Source of the DNA: VRUE01 sp963703895 | GTDB lineage: Bacteria > Actinomycetota > Thermoleophilia > Solirubrobacterales > 70-9 | Assembly (NCBI GenBank): GCA_963703895.1 | Contig: CAVPFX010000002.1 | Coordinates: 124,001-188,000 of the forward strand | DNA: 64,000 nt | Direction of reading: 5' to 3' | Translations under genes and position numbers: made by a program | The notes under the pieces: generated by a model | The model's database searches: none | What the model saw: the letters and a program-made list of their open reading frames with translations, nothing else | What the model was told of the DNA's origin: nothing | Shown here: piece after piece, positions 9,787-18,637 of the stretch | Position numbering within the stretch: position 1 is the first letter of the stretch | How the letters are laid out: every line of letters begins with the position of its first letter

Positions 9787-10713
9787 TTACGCGCCTGTGG
9801 GGAGCGGCTCGAAGCGCGTCATCGCGTGCAGCTCGGCGAAGCGCGCCTCGATCTCCTCGCGGCTCAGCGCCGCGACCCGCTCGGTGCCGAACTGCTCGAC
9901 GTTGAAGGAGGCGAGCACCGTGCCGTAGCCCATCGCCCGTCGCAGGCAGGCCTCGTCGAGCTCGCCCTCCTGGCTGTCGAGGTAGCCGATGAAGCCGCCG
10001 GCGAAGCTGTCGCCAGCGCCGGTCGGATCGCGCACCTCCTCGAGCGGGAAGCCCGGCAGAGCGAAGAAGCCGTCCTCGGTGAAGAGCGCGGCGCCGTACT
10101 CGCCCTGCTTGGCGACGACGGCGCGCGGCCCGTGCTCCATCACCGCGCGGGCGGCGCGGGCGAGGTTGGCCTCGCCGGTCAGCTGGCGAATCTCGGCGTC
10201 GTTGAGGATCACGCACTCGACCTCGGCGATCGCCGCCAGCAGCGAGTCCTTGGCGGTTTCGATCCAGAGGTTCATCGAGTCCAGGGCGGAGAAGCGGCCC
10301 GCGGCGCACTGGGCGCGGACCTGGCGCTGCAGGTCGGGCTGGATGTTGGCGAGGAAGAGGGTGTCGGCCGCCCGTGAGGCATCGGAGAGCTTTGGCTCGA
10401 ACTCACCGAAGACGCCAAGCTGGGTGTCCTCGGTGTGGGCGACGTTGAGGTCGAACTCGTAGCGGCCGCGCCAGAAGAACGACTCGCCGCCAGCGACCCG
10501 CTCGATGCCGTCGGTGAGCACGCCGCGGCGCTCCAGGACCTCGAACTCGGCGGCGCCGAAGTCGTCGCCGACCGGGCCGACCGGGCGCACCTCGGTGAAG
10601 AAGCTGGCGGCCAGGGAGAAGTGCACGGCGGCGCCGCCGAGCATGCGATCGCGCTCGCCGAAGGGGGTGCGGACGGAGTCGAATGCGATTGAGCCGACGA
10701 CGGTCAGGGACAT
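9787..10713 (-). CDS. PfkB-family carbohydrate kinase
   Basis: ATP-dependent sugar or nucleoside kinase of the ribokinase fold, 308 residues. The N-terminal MSLTVVGSIAFDSVRTPFGE and GGAAVHFSLAASFF form the sugar-binding side. The C-terminal PfkB signature is VRDPTGAGDSFAGGFIGYL, with the catalytic Asp in GAGD. Substrate cannot be read from the sequence; related actinobacterial proteins are annotated as sugar or adenosine kinases. It is divergent from the quinone oxidoreductase, with a long inverted repeat between them. Confidence 0.85.
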   Translation of the reverse strand: MSLTVVGSIAFDSVRTPFGERDRMLGGAAVHFSLAASFFTEVRPVGPVGDDFGAAEFEVLERRGVLTDGIERVAGGESFFWRGRYEFDLNVAHTEDTQLGVFGEFEPKLSDASRAADTLFLANIQPDLQRQVRAQCAAGRFSALDSMNLWIETAKDSLLAAIAEVECVILNDAEIRQLTGEANLARAARAVMEHGPRAVVAKQGEYGAALFTEDGFFALPGFPLEEVRDPTGAGDSFAGGFIGYLDSQEGELDEACLRRAMGYGTVLASFNVEQFGTERVAALSREEIEARFAELHAMTRFEPLPTGA

Positions 10714-10727
10714 GGGCGGCAGGGTAT

Positions 10728-10868
10728 CGGGGGTCGGGGGTGGTCTGGCGGGTGCCTATGTTCGCTTCGCTGGCGCTGCGCTCACCAAGTTGGAGCCGCT
10801 TCGCGGCTCAGAATTACCTTGCCGGGGGCCGCTCCGCGAGGCACCCGCCAGACCACCCCCGACCCCCG
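10728..10868. repeat. Long inverted repeat, 30-bp perfect arms, 81-nt loop
   Basis: Arms 10728-10757 and 10839-10868 are perfectly complementary (outer CGGGGGTCGGGGGTGG, inner GCGGGTGCCT). The loop contains a further small hairpin (GAGCCGCTTCGCGGCTC). The element lies between two divergent genes, so it cannot be a terminator for either. Confidence 0.85.
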
Positions 10869-10919
10869 TGTCCGAGGCGTCCCCAGTCCCTGATGCCGAG
10901 GCGACTATGGTTCGCCGCC

Positions 10920-11906
10920 GTGAAGGCCGTGCAGATAGAGGAGTTCGGAGGGCCCGAGAAGCTTCAGCTCGTCGAGGTGGAGGATCCGATTGCCGGTGAC
11001 GGCATGGTCGTGGTCGACGTGGCGCGGAGCGGAATCAACTTCGCCGACACTCACGCGACACGCAATGACTACCTGGCGGAGCAGACCCTGCCGCTGATTC
11101 CGGGGGCCGAGGTATCTGGCCGAACTCCGGACGGGCGCCGGGTGGCGGCGCTGCTGGGCACGGGCGGCTACGCCGAGAAGGTCGTGGTGCCCGAGGCGCT
11201 GCTGGTGCCGCTGCCCGACGAGGTCGATGACGACCAGGCGGCGGCGATGTTGCTGCAGGGCCTGACCGCGATGGCCCTGGTCCAGCGCTATGCACGGGTT
11301 GAGCCCGGCGAGACTCTGGTTGTCGAGGCCGCCGCGGGTGGCACCGGCAGCATCGCGGTGCAGCTCGGCAAGCGCGCCGGAGCCAAGGTGATCGGACTCG
11401 CCTCCAACGAGGAGAAGCGGGCCCTGGTCGAGCGGCTCGGCGCTGACGCCACGGTCGACTCGCGGGCCGAGAACCTGGGCGAAGCGATCCGCGAGGCCAA
11501 CGGCGGCGATCGCGTCGACGCCGTTCTCCACATGAGCGGTGGCAACGCCTTCGACGAAGAGCTGGGCATCCTCGCCCCGCTGGGGCGGATGGTCGTCTTC
11601 GGAATCGCCTCGCGCGAACAGCGCGATATCTCCACCGCGGCGCTGCTGCGCGGCTCGAAGTCGGTGATCGGCTTCTGGCTCGTGCACCTGCTCGCCCGCC
11701 AGGACCTGGCCGTGCCGATGATCGGCGAGCTGCTCGGCGCCGTCGCCAAGGGCGAGCTCGAGGTAACCGTCGGCGGGGTTTACCCGCTCTCCGAAGCCGC
11801 CCGTGCCCACGAAGACCTGATCGCGCGCCGCTCAAGCGGCAAGCTCCTCCTGGACCCGACATCAGTCACCGCCTCCTCGGCTCCCGCGTCCGGGGCGGTC
11901 AAGTGA
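10920..11906 (+). CDS. Zinc-independent quinone oxidoreductase (MDR superfamily)
   Basis: This is an NAD(P)H-dependent quinone/enone reductase, 328 residues. The N-terminal GroES-like domain reads VKAVQIEEFGGPEKLQLVEV. The Rossmann domain contains VVEAAAGGTGSIAVQLGKRA, the A-x-x-G-x-x-G nucleotide loop of the QOR branch. Zinc-binding cysteines are absent. GTG at 10920 is chosen because K-A-V-Q-I begins the domain; the frame stays open upstream, but that part is composed of the inverted repeat. Its TGA overlaps the probable GTG start of the helicase gene. Confidence 0.9.
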   Translation: MKAVQIEEFGGPEKLQLVEVEDPIAGDGMVVVDVARSGINFADTHATRNDYLAEQTLPLIPGAEVSGRTPDGRRVAALLGTGGYAEKVVVPEALLVPLPDEVDDDQAAAMLLQGLTAMALVQRYARVEPGETLVVEAAAGGTGSIAVQLGKRAGAKVIGLASNEEKRALVERLGADATVDSRAENLGEAIREANGGDRVDAVLHMSGGNAFDEELGILAPLGRMVVFGIASREQRDISTAALLRGSKSVIGFWLVHLLARQDLAVPMIGELLGAVAKGELEVTVGGVYPLSEAARAHEDLIARRSSGKLLLDPTSVTASSAPASGAVK

Positions 11907-13400
11907 TCTCCTTCAAAGAAGCTCGGGCTCTCGCCGCAGATCCAGCAGGCCCTCGACGAGCTCGGCTTCGACGAGCCGACGCCGATTCAGGACCAGGCGA
12001 TCCCCGAGCTGCTCGGCGGCCATGACGTGATCGGCCAGGCCCAGACCGGCACCGGCAAGACCGCCGCCTTCGGCCTGCCCCTGCTGCAGTACCTCGATCC
12101 CGCCAACGACGAGGTGCAGGCAGTCGTGCTGACGCCGACGCGCGAGCTCTGCATCCAGGTGACGCAGGCGCTGCGTTCTTACGCCGAGCACCTCGACGTC
12201 GAGATCGTCGCCGTCTTCGGCGGCGCCCCGATCAAATCGCAGCAGGCGCAGCTGCGCTCCGGCGCCCACGTCGTCGTTGCCACGGTCGGCCGGATGATGG
12301 ACTTGATGAGCCGCCGCTCGCTGGTCCTCACCGCCGCTCGCTACGTCGTCCTCGACGAGGCCGACGAGATGCTCGACCTCGGCTTCATCGAGGACGTCGA
12401 GAAGATCCTGCGGATGTGCCCGAGCGGCCGCCAGACAGCGCTCTTCTCGGCGACGATGCCGCCGCCGGTCAAACGCCTCGCCGAGAGCTATATGTATGAC
12501 CCGACGACTATCTCGATCACGCCGAAGACGCTCACCGTCGACGCGATCGCCCAGGCCTACGTCGAGGTCGGCGCCAAAGAGAAGGGCGCCAAGCTGGTCG
12601 AGCTGCTGAAGATCGAGGAGCCCGAGCAGGCGATCATCTTCTGTCGCACCAAGATCGGCGCCGACCGCCTCGAGAAGACACTCAAGGCCAAAGGCCTCGA
12701 CGTCAAGGCCCTGCACGGCGACATGAGCCAGGGCTCCCGCGACGGCGTGATGATCGCCTTCAAGGACCACCGCGTGCGCCTGCTGGTGGCGACCGACATC
12801 GCCGCCCGCGGTCTCGACATCGAGCACGTCACCCACGTGATCAATTACGACGTGCCGGCCTCTTCGGAGGTCTACGTGCACCGCATCGGTCGCACCGGTC
12901 GGGTCGGCAGGACAGGTCGCGCGATCACCTTCGTCACCCCCGCTCAGCGCGAGGAGATCGGCCGCATCGAGCGTGACGTGAAGACGACGATCGGCGAGTG
13001 GGAAACGCCCGAGGAGCGGCTCGAGCACGCGCCGCGGCCGCGCCGTCGCGAGCGCCCGGAGCGCAGCAAGGCCACCGAGCCGCGCGAGGCGAAGCCGGCC
13101 GAGGACGATGCCGCGGCAGCGGTGGATTCAGACAAGGCGGATTCGAACGAGGCCGACTCCGGCAAGTCGGTCAAGCTCTTCGTCAACCGCGGCGAGCGCA
13201 GCGGCATCACCGAGGAGGACCTGCGCTGGGCACTGCGCGAGGGCGCCGTCCTGCCCGAGGAGGCGATCCACGACGTCCACGTGCTGCACCGCTTCTCCTT
13301 CGTCCATCTTGACCCCGATGTCGCCGAGCGCACGGTCGAGTACCTCGACGGCACCAAGGTCAAAGGCAAAGAGATCCGGCTCGAGGTCGCGAAGAGCTGA
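11903..13400 (+). CDS. DEAD-box ATP-dependent RNA helicase; single-base frameshift near its start
   Basis: The enzyme unwinds structured RNA in ribosome assembly or cold adaptation. Motifs in order are Q-motif FDEPTPIQDQAIPE, motif I AQTGTGKTAAFG, motif II DEAD (VVLDEADEMLDLG), motif III SATMPPPVKRL, and motif VI HRIGRTGRVGRTGRAI. An acidic/basic linker leads to a C-terminal DbpA-like RNA-binding domain (VKLFVNRGERSGITEEDLRW). From GTG at 11903 the protein would read (M)ISFKELGLSPQIQQ, but one extra base near 11915-11921 (AAAGAAG) shifts the frame. Without repair the frame opens only after the upstream stop and lacks a good start. The GTGA overlap with the upstream gene suggests translational coupling. 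Confidence 0.88.
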
Positions 13401-13412
13401 GAGCCCGAGGGC

Positions 13413-13781
13413 TCAGGCGGTCAGTTCGGCGATGCGGCCGAAGAGCCGCTCGAAGTCGATCGGCTTGGTGATGTAGCCGCTGACCTCGATGTCGGTGGCG
13501 GCGCCGGCGTCCATCTCGTCCTGGTGGGCGCTGACGATCAGCACCGGCGTGTCGACCCCGGCGGCGCGCAGCTCGCGCACGGCGTCGATGCCGGACTTGC
13601 GCGGCATCATCGCGTCGAGCAGGAGGATTTCCGGCTTCGGTTCGCCGTCGCGGCTCATCACTTCGATCACCTCGACCCCGTCCGTCGCGGTGACCACCTC
13701 GTAGCCCTCCATCTCCAGCCGCGTGCGCAGCAGGAGCAGGATCGTCTCCGAGTCATCGGCGATCAGTACCCGCGTGCTCAC
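13413..13781 (-). CDS. CheY-like single-domain response regulator
   Basis: A 122-residue receiver domain without an output domain. The acidic pocket is IADDSE, the phosphoacceptor aspartate is in LLLDAMMPRKSG, and the conserved Thr/Ser and Lys are in VLIVSAHQ and GYITKPIDF. Its ATG overlaps the stop of the histidine kinase gene by 4 nt (ATGA), so the pair is one operon and the kinase is its likely phosphodonor. With no DNA-binding part it must act through protein contacts or as a phosphate relay. Confidence 0.92.
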   Translation of the reverse strand: MSTRVLIADDSETILLLLRTRLEMEGYEVVTATDGVEVIEVMSRDGEPKPEILLLDAMMPRKSGIDAVRELRAAGVDTPVLIVSAHQDEMDAGAATDIEVSGYITKPIDFERLFGRIAELTA

Positions 13782-15202
13782 AAAGCCTCCTCCCGGGGTT
13801 GGGCCGGAGAGCCCTCGGCGCTGCCGGCTGCCGGCTCATCGCTGCCGTTCCCCGCAAGCGCCGGCAGCCAAACCCTGAAGGTCGAGCCCTGCCCCTCGAT
13901 CGAGTCGGCGGAGATCCCCCCGCCGTGAAGCTCGACCAGGGATTTGGAGATCGCCAGGCCCAGCCCGGTCCCGCCCACGTGTTGGGTCAGTCCCGCGTCA
14001 CCGCGCGTGAAGCGCTCGAATATGTGGTCAAGCTGGTCCGCTGCCATCCCAGGCCCGTTGTCGATTACCGCCAGTTCCACGCCGTCGGCATTGGCGATTG
14101 CCGTGACGTGGATTGAGGCGCTGGCGGGACAGTACTCGTGTGCGTTGGTCAGAAGATTCACGAGCACCTGGCGGATCCGATCGCGATCGACGTTGACGGG
14201 GGGCAGGTCGGGAGAGATCGCCTGGGTGAGCGATTGGCCCTTGGCCTCGGTTTGGCTCAGCATCGTCCGCACCGGGTCTTCGACCAGCGGGGCGACGTCG
14301 GTGACCGCCGGTTTGATCGTCAGCCGCCCGGCATCGCTGCGCGCCAGATCGAGCAGATCGTTGAGCAGGCGCACCAGGTGACGGGTGTTGTCGAGGATGA
14401 TCTCGACCGTGTCGGCCTGCTTGGGGCTGAGCTTGTCGCGCTCCAGCATCAGCAGCTCGGCAAAGCCCTGCACCGAGGTGAGTGGGCTGCGCAGCTCGTG
14501 GGAGGCGGTGAGGACGAACTCGTCCTTCATCGTTTCGAGCTGGTCTCGCTCTCCGGCCCGGCGCTGCAGCTCGCCGGCCATCTCGTTGAACGCCGCGCCC
14601 AGGGAAGCGGTCTCCGAGAGGCCGCCGATTTTGACTCGGGTGTTGAGGTCGCCGCTGGCGAGGCGACCCGAGGCCTCGACCAGCTCCTCGAGCGGGCGGC
14701 GCATCGAGGCGATCAGCCCGCTGAAGAGCAGGGCGGCGCCGGTGAGGCCGGCGATCAGCCCCGCCCCGACCAGGAGCGCCGTGTCGCGGGTCTCGCCGCC
14801 GATGTCGTCGCGCAGTGCCTGGCGCTTGCGTTGCTGATCGAGAATCACGGTGCGTGCCGCCGCCGGGTGGATGCCGTTGGAAAGCCTGGTGCGCGCCGCG
14901 ATCTCCACCTGGTAGGAGCGCGCGGTCGCGTTCTCGAAATCCTGGCGCTGCTGCAGGAAGCGGGCCACCCCCACCACGGCGAGCCCGGTGAGCACGGCAA
15001 AGGCGATTGCGAAGCCGATCGTCAGCCGGTTGGCGAGCGACGGGCTGAGCCGGAAACGGCGTCGGGAATATGCTTGCCCCTCGATGGGAGACGAGGCTAC
15101 AGGCACGGCCGACGGCACTGCGGAGGCACCGGAGGGGATCGATCGGGCCGGGGTCGAAGCATGGTTCGGCGAGCACATACCCGCTGTCGAGTTGCCCCTC
15201 AC
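13778..15202 (-). CDS. Membrane sensor histidine kinase
   Basis: Autophosphorylating kinase, up to 474 residues. A first membrane span (LTIGFAIAFAVLTGLAVVGV) leads into an extracytoplasmic region of about 60 residues, a second span (LLVGAGLIAGLTGAALLFSG) and a HAMP linker. The HisKA H-box is TASHELRSPLTSVQGF, followed by the HATPase with NLLTNAHEY (N box), IDNGPGMAADQ (G1) and GGTGLGLAISKSLV (G2). The start is uncertain: the first ATG at 15202 lies 119 nt inside the 5' end of the divergent phosphotransferase gene. The true start may be a rare codon just before the first span. Downstream is the single-domain regulator. Confidence 0.9.
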   Translation of the reverse strand: MRGNSTAGMCSPNHASTPARSIPSGASAVPSAVPVASSPIEGQAYSRRRFRLSPSLANRLTIGFAIAFAVLTGLAVVGVARFLQQRQDFENATARSYQVEIAARTRLSNGIHPAAARTVILDQQRKRQALRDDIGGETRDTALLVGAGLIAGLTGAALLFSGLIASMRRPLEELVEASGRLASGDLNTRVKIGGLSETASLGAAFNEMAGELQRRAGERDQLETMKDEFVLTASHELRSPLTSVQGFAELLMLERDKLSPKQADTVEIILDNTRHLVRLLNDLLDLARSDAGRLTIKPAVTDVAPLVEDPVRTMLSQTEAKGQSLTQAISPDLPPVNVDRDRIRQVLVNLLTNAHEYCPASASIHVTAIANADGVELAVIDNGPGMAADQLDHIFERFTRGDAGLTQHVGGTGLGLAISKSLVELHGGGISADSIEGQGSTFRVWLPALAGNGSDEPAAGSAEGSPAQPREEAL

Positions 15203-16151
15203 CTTCGAGCGGATCTCCGGCGGTCACTCGAACCTCACCTACGGGGTGCGTGACGCAGCGGGTATCCGCTGGGCGCTGCGCCGGCCGCCGCTGGGCAAGC
15301 GCCTGGGTTCGGCCCATGACATGGGGCGCGAGCAGCGCGTGGTCTCGGCCCTGGCCGGGACGCCGGTGCCGGTGGCGCCGGTGGCTGGCTTCTGCGAGGA
15401 CGAGAGCGTCAACGAAGCCCCCTTTTACGTGATGGAGTTCGTCGAGGGCCCGATCCTGCGTGGGCTCGCTGAGGCAGTCGCCTTTCCCGACGAGGAGGAC
15501 CGGCGGGCGATTGGCGAGCGCGTCGTCGACACGCTGGTCGAGATCCACGCGGTCGATCCCGACGCGGTCGGGCTGGGCGAGCTCGGGCGCAAGGAGGATT
15601 ACGTCGCTCGCCAGCTGCACCGATGGCAGGGCCAGTGGGAGAAGTCGAAGACGCGCGAGCTGCCGGCGATCGACGCCGTGCACGAGCGCCTCGCGGCGCG
15701 GATCCCCGCGCAGGGCCCGGCGACGATCGTTCACGGCGATTACCGTCTCGACAACATGATCCTGACGCCCGCGGGTGAGGTCGCGGCGGTCGTCGATTGG
15801 GAGCTCTGCACCCTCGGCGACCCGCTTGCTGACGTCGGCCTGCTGATGGTCTACTGGCCCGAGGCGGGCGAAGAGACGATCGCCCTCGGCCAGCCCGCCA
15901 CCCTGGCCCCGGGCTTCCCCAAGCGCGAGGAGCTGAAGGCCCGCTACGCCGAGCGCTCCGGCCGCGATCTCTCCCAGCTCGACTTCTTCGTTGCCCTCGG
16001 CTACTGGAAGCTGGCGATCATCCTCGAGGGCGTCTACGCCCGCTACGCCGCCGGCCAGTACGGCAAGGTCGACCCAGGCATAGAAGCCTTCGCCCGCCTG
16101 GTCGAGCGGCTTGCCGAGGCCGCCGAGGAGGCGGAGCGGCGCGGAAGTTAA
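15084..16151 (+). CDS. Phosphotransferase family protein (ACAD10/11-type aminoglycoside-phosphotransferase fold)
   Basis: A 355-residue kinase-like protein. ISGGHSNLTYGV is the glycine-rich loop, IVHGDYRLDNMIL the Brenner catalytic loop, and AAVVDWELCTLGDPLADVG the metal-binding aspartate with its downstream motif. In the ACAD10/11 system of mammals and actinobacteria this domain phosphorylates 4-hydroxyacyl-CoA so that an acyl-CoA dehydrogenase-like partner can eliminate phosphate. A matching dehydrogenase lies at 19414-20676 on the other strand. ATG at 15084 is chosen because EGIDRAGVEAWF begins the conserved region 15 residues later. Its 5' end overlaps the divergent kinase gene. Confidence 0.85.
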   Translation: MGDEATGTADGTAEAPEGIDRAGVEAWFGEHIPAVELPLTFERISGGHSNLTYGVRDAAGIRWALRRPPLGKRLGSAHDMGREQRVVSALAGTPVPVAPVAGFCEDESVNEAPFYVMEFVEGPILRGLAEAVAFPDEEDRRAIGERVVDTLVEIHAVDPDAVGLGELGRKEDYVARQLHRWQGQWEKSKTRELPAIDAVHERLAARIPAQGPATIVHGDYRLDNMILTPAGEVAAVVDWELCTLGDPLADVGLLMVYWPEAGEETIALGQPATLAPGFPKREELKARYAERSGRDLSQLDFFVALGYWKLAIILEGVYARYAAGQYGKVDPGIEAFARLVERLAEAAEEAERRGS

Positions 16152-16166
16152 AGAGGTCCAGCCCGC

Positions 16167-16201
16167 TTGACATCTTTCCGCCGGACCTGAAAGGGTCGGC
16201 T
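16167..16201 (+). promoter_or_regulatory. Candidate promoter region for the secreted-repeat gene cluster
   Basis: A consensus -35 hexamer TTGACA is at 16167-16172 in the 112-nt gap before the first tandem gene. No convincing -10 hexamer is seen at the expected distance. GACCTGAAAGGGTC just after it forms a small hairpin. The ribosome site AAGGAGAGAATC precedes the TTG start at 16264. Confidence 0.3.
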
Positions 16202-16263
16202 TTGCAGTAGGAAAAACCGAGCGGGCACGAGCCTCTCACCCCTCATATCCCAAGGAGAGAATC

Positions 16264-16968
16264 TTGAAGCAGATTCGCAAGCGCATCACGTACGCAAACG
16301 TGATGTCCTCGATCGCCGTCTTCCTCGTCCTCGGTGGCGCCAGCGCCTACGCCGCCAAGAAGATCGGCTCGAACGAAATCAAGGGCAACTCGATCACGAC
16401 CGGCAAGATCAAGAAGGAAGCGGTCAGCGCGTCGAAGATCAAGAAGAACGCAGTCACCACAGCCAAGATCGCGAACGGCGCCGTGACGGGCGCCAAGCTC
16501 AACCTAGGCTCTGTGGGCACCGTTCCGAATGCGGCTCATGCCACCAATGCCGACAACGCGAACAATGCCAACACCGTGGGCGGTCAGTCGGTGACGAAGA
16601 TCTTCAGGAAGCTCAGTCCCGGGCAGAGCAACGTGACGATCGCCTCGTTCGCAGGGTTCACCATGACGGCTACCTGCGTCGCCGGCGAAGTCGAAGCAAT
16701 CGATGTTCACGCCCCCAACGGCGTCGGATCGGCCCTGGAGTCGCAGGGCAATGGTGTTTCCTCTGGCCCGTTCTACGAACAGAGCAATGGCCTCAACAAC
16801 GTCGACATTTCTCTAAATGATTCGGGTGGAAACGAACGAGGCACAGCGACGTTCAACGGCTCCACGACGAATGGCACGGTCGTGAGCGGCAACATTGCTT
16901 TCGAAGACCCTGCAACCTTTGAAGGAGAGAACGTCTGCGCCTTCTTCGGCGAGGTAGTCTCCGGCTAA
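16264..16968 (+). CDS. Secreted repeat protein, paralogue 1 of 4
   Basis: 234 residues from a TTG start with AAGGAG upstream. The N-terminus ITYANVMSSIAVFLVLGG, ending ASAYA, is a signal peptide. A lysine-rich repeat of about ten residues follows (IKGNSITTGKIKKEAVSASK, KIKKNAVTTAKIANGAVTGA), then an Asn/Ala-rich stretch (ATNADNANNANTVGG) and a C-terminal beta-rich domain with two cysteines (ATCVAGE, ENVCAFF). Such repeats resemble stalks of trimeric fibres; that is inference. Function is unknown, probably cell surface or extracellular. Its first 75 residues are nearly identical to paralogue 2 while the C-terminal domains differ. Confidence 0.85.
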   Translation: MKQIRKRITYANVMSSIAVFLVLGGASAYAAKKIGSNEIKGNSITTGKIKKEAVSASKIKKNAVTTAKIANGAVTGAKLNLGSVGTVPNAAHATNADNANNANTVGGQSVTKIFRKLSPGQSNVTIASFAGFTMTATCVAGEVEAIDVHAPNGVGSALESQGNGVSSGPFYEQSNGLNNVDISLNDSGGNERGTATFNGSTTNGTVVSGNIAFEDPATFEGENVCAFFGEVVSG

Positions 16969-16990
16969 GTAGCTCAGCAGCATCGGTCAA

Positions 16991-17025
16991 TAGAAAGGGC
17001 CGGGCAATTTGCCCGGCCCTTTCTA
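16991..17025 (+). terminator. Rho-independent-type terminator after paralogue 1
   Basis: TAGAAAGGGCCGGGC and GCCCGGCCCTTTCTA form a perfect 15-bp stem with a 5-nt loop, followed by TGTTTTC. Confidence 0.85.
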
Positions 17026-17123
17026 TGTTTTCAGCAACTTTGGAGGATCGCGTCGGTTGAGCGCGAAGAGGTGGCATTCGAGCCTCGTCAATTCCCTGTA
17101 TCCCAACTAAGGAGAGACCCTCT

Positions 17124-17828
17124 GTGAAGCAGATTCGCAAGCGCATCACGTACGCGAACGTGATGTCCTCGATCGCCGTCTTCCTCGTCCTCGGCGGAGC
17201 AAGCGCCTACGCCGCCAAGAAGATCGGCAGCAACGAAATCAAGGGCAACTCGATCACGACCGGCAAGATCAAGAAGAACGCGATCACCTCGTCGAAGATC
17301 AAGAAAAACGCCATTACGACCGCTAAGGTCAAGAACGGCGCGATCACCGGCCCCAAGGTCAACCTCAGCACGCTGGGCACGGTCCCGAACGCGACCCACG
17401 CGGTCAACGCTGACAACGCGACGAATTGGAGCCGTTACTACACGAGCGGCGTGAAGAAGGCGAGCGTTGGTCAGACGGTGACACTGCTTACGGTTGGACC
17501 GTTCACCTTTACCGGCAAGTGTGTCGATGCCGGCGGAGGCTCCTTCGAAGCGACCGTTCACGTAACCACCTCGGCCGCCGGATCGTTCGTCTACAGCGCT
17601 GAACAAGGCGGATATTCCGAAGGGGAATTCAATCCCGGAATCGAACAGCAGATCGACTACGGAGTGAGCGGCACCGGCAAAGAATGGGCTGCCTACTCGT
17701 CACGTTACAACTCGTTCGCGGTGGCCAACCCCGAGGGCTCGGTATTGCTCGACGGCGTTGCCAACAGTGGCATCCGCGTTTTCGGCGCCGATTGCGCCTT
17801 CCAGGTTTCGGCTACGAACGGCGCCTAG
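17124..17828 (+). CDS. Secreted repeat protein, paralogue 2 of 4
   Basis: 234 residues from GTG at 17124, with AAGGAGAG upstream. The N-terminal 70 residues are almost the same as paralogue 1 at the DNA level (KQIRKRITYANVMSSIAVFL, IKGNSITTGKIKKNAITSSK), including silent positions, which suggests recent duplication or gene conversion. The C-terminal domain is different (TVGPFTFTGKCVDAGGGSF, FGADCAFQVSATNGA) and keeps a pair of cysteines. Expected to be exported. Molecular role unknown. Confidence 0.85.
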   Translation: MKQIRKRITYANVMSSIAVFLVLGGASAYAAKKIGSNEIKGNSITTGKIKKNAITSSKIKKNAITTAKVKNGAITGPKVNLSTLGTVPNATHAVNADNATNWSRYYTSGVKKASVGQTVTLLTVGPFTFTGKCVDAGGGSFEATVHVTTSAAGSFVYSAEQGGYSEGEFNPGIEQQIDYGVSGTGKEWAAYSSRYNSFAVANPEGSVLLDGVANSGIRVFGADCAFQVSATNGA

Positions 17829-17855
17829 TTGCTCGCTTGAGAAGCCGTTGTTTTG

Positions 17856-17886
17856 GCGAAGGGCCGGGCATAGCCCGGCCCTTCGC
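17856..17886 (+). terminator. Rho-independent-type terminator after paralogue 2
   Basis: GCGAAGGGCCGGGC and GCCCGGCCCTTCGC form a perfect 14-bp stem with loop ATA. The GAAGGGCCGGGC core is close to the terminator after paralogue 1. Confidence 0.8.
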
Positions 17887-17949
17887 ATTCCTGGGTGCAT
17901 GGTCCAGTCGTCCTTGACAGGACCAGGGACCCTTGCCATCGTCGGCGCC

Positions 17950-18549
17950 GTGCAGCAGATCCGCCAGCGCCTGACCTACGCGAACGTGATGTCCTCGCTC
18001 GCCGTCTTCCTCGTACTTGGCGGGGGAGCGGCCTTTGCGGCGCAGAAAATCGGCAGCAATGAACTCAAGGGCGGGGCGGTGACGACGGCCAAGATCAAGC
18101 GCAGCGCCGTCACGACCTCAAAGATCAAGGCCAACGCGATCACTACGGCCAAGATCGCCAAAGGGGCAGTTACCAACGGCAGATTGGCCGACGGCTCCGT
18201 GAGCCTCGAAAAGCTGGCGCCGGGCTTCATCGCGCCGACGGCTGAAAAGCTCTCCCACGCGGCGAACATCTCGGTGGGGGGAGTGGTCTTGGCCGGAAGC
18301 GTCGGGATTTCGCAGGCCAACGTCACGCATCCCTCGACCGGCTTCTACTGCTTCTCCGGACTGACGCCGGCTCCGGTGGGAGGCGTGGCGACCGTCGACT
18401 ACTCGGAGGCCGGCAAAAACGTCGGGCTTCAGTTCGATACCGGTCAGGGCCCCGTCTGCCCCGCGGGCACGCAGGCCTTCGTCAACCCGAGGGAAAGCTC
18501 GGCCAAACTCGAAGCGATCGACGCCGGCTTCTTCATCGTCCTCTACTAG
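17950..18549 (+). CDS. Secreted repeat protein, paralogue 3 of 4
   Basis: 199 residues from GTG at 17950, chosen by alignment with its paralogues (V-Q-Q-I-R-Q-R-L-T-Y-A-N-V-M). An ATG at 17899 would add 17 residues and is less likely. The signal segment SSLAVFLVLGGGAAFAA is followed by repeats (ELKGGAVTTAKIKRSAVTTS, KIKANAITTAKIAKGAVTNG). The C-terminal domain has YCFSGLTPAPVGGVATVDYS and GPVCPAGTQAFVNPR with two cysteines. The sequence is more diverged than paralogues 1 and 2. No clear ribosome site is seen before the GTG. Confidence 0.8.
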   Translation: MQQIRQRLTYANVMSSLAVFLVLGGGAAFAAQKIGSNELKGGAVTTAKIKRSAVTTSKIKANAITTAKIAKGAVTNGRLADGSVSLEKLAPGFIAPTAEKLSHAANISVGGVVLAGSVGISQANVTHPSTGFYCFSGLTPAPVGGVATVDYSEAGKNVGLQFDTGQGPVCPAGTQAFVNPRESSAKLEAIDAGFFIVLY

Positions 18550-18637
18550 ACCTTTTCGCAACTCCATTTCGGAGCGGGGTTGAAGCCTTTGACCGCGCTC
18601 GTCGGTGCGGATTCAACAAAGCAAAGGAGCGATTGCC

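Noticed and set aside
10728..10868. The repeat as a terminator of a flanking gene
   Set aside because: Both neighbours are transcribed away from it, so it cannot end either transcript.
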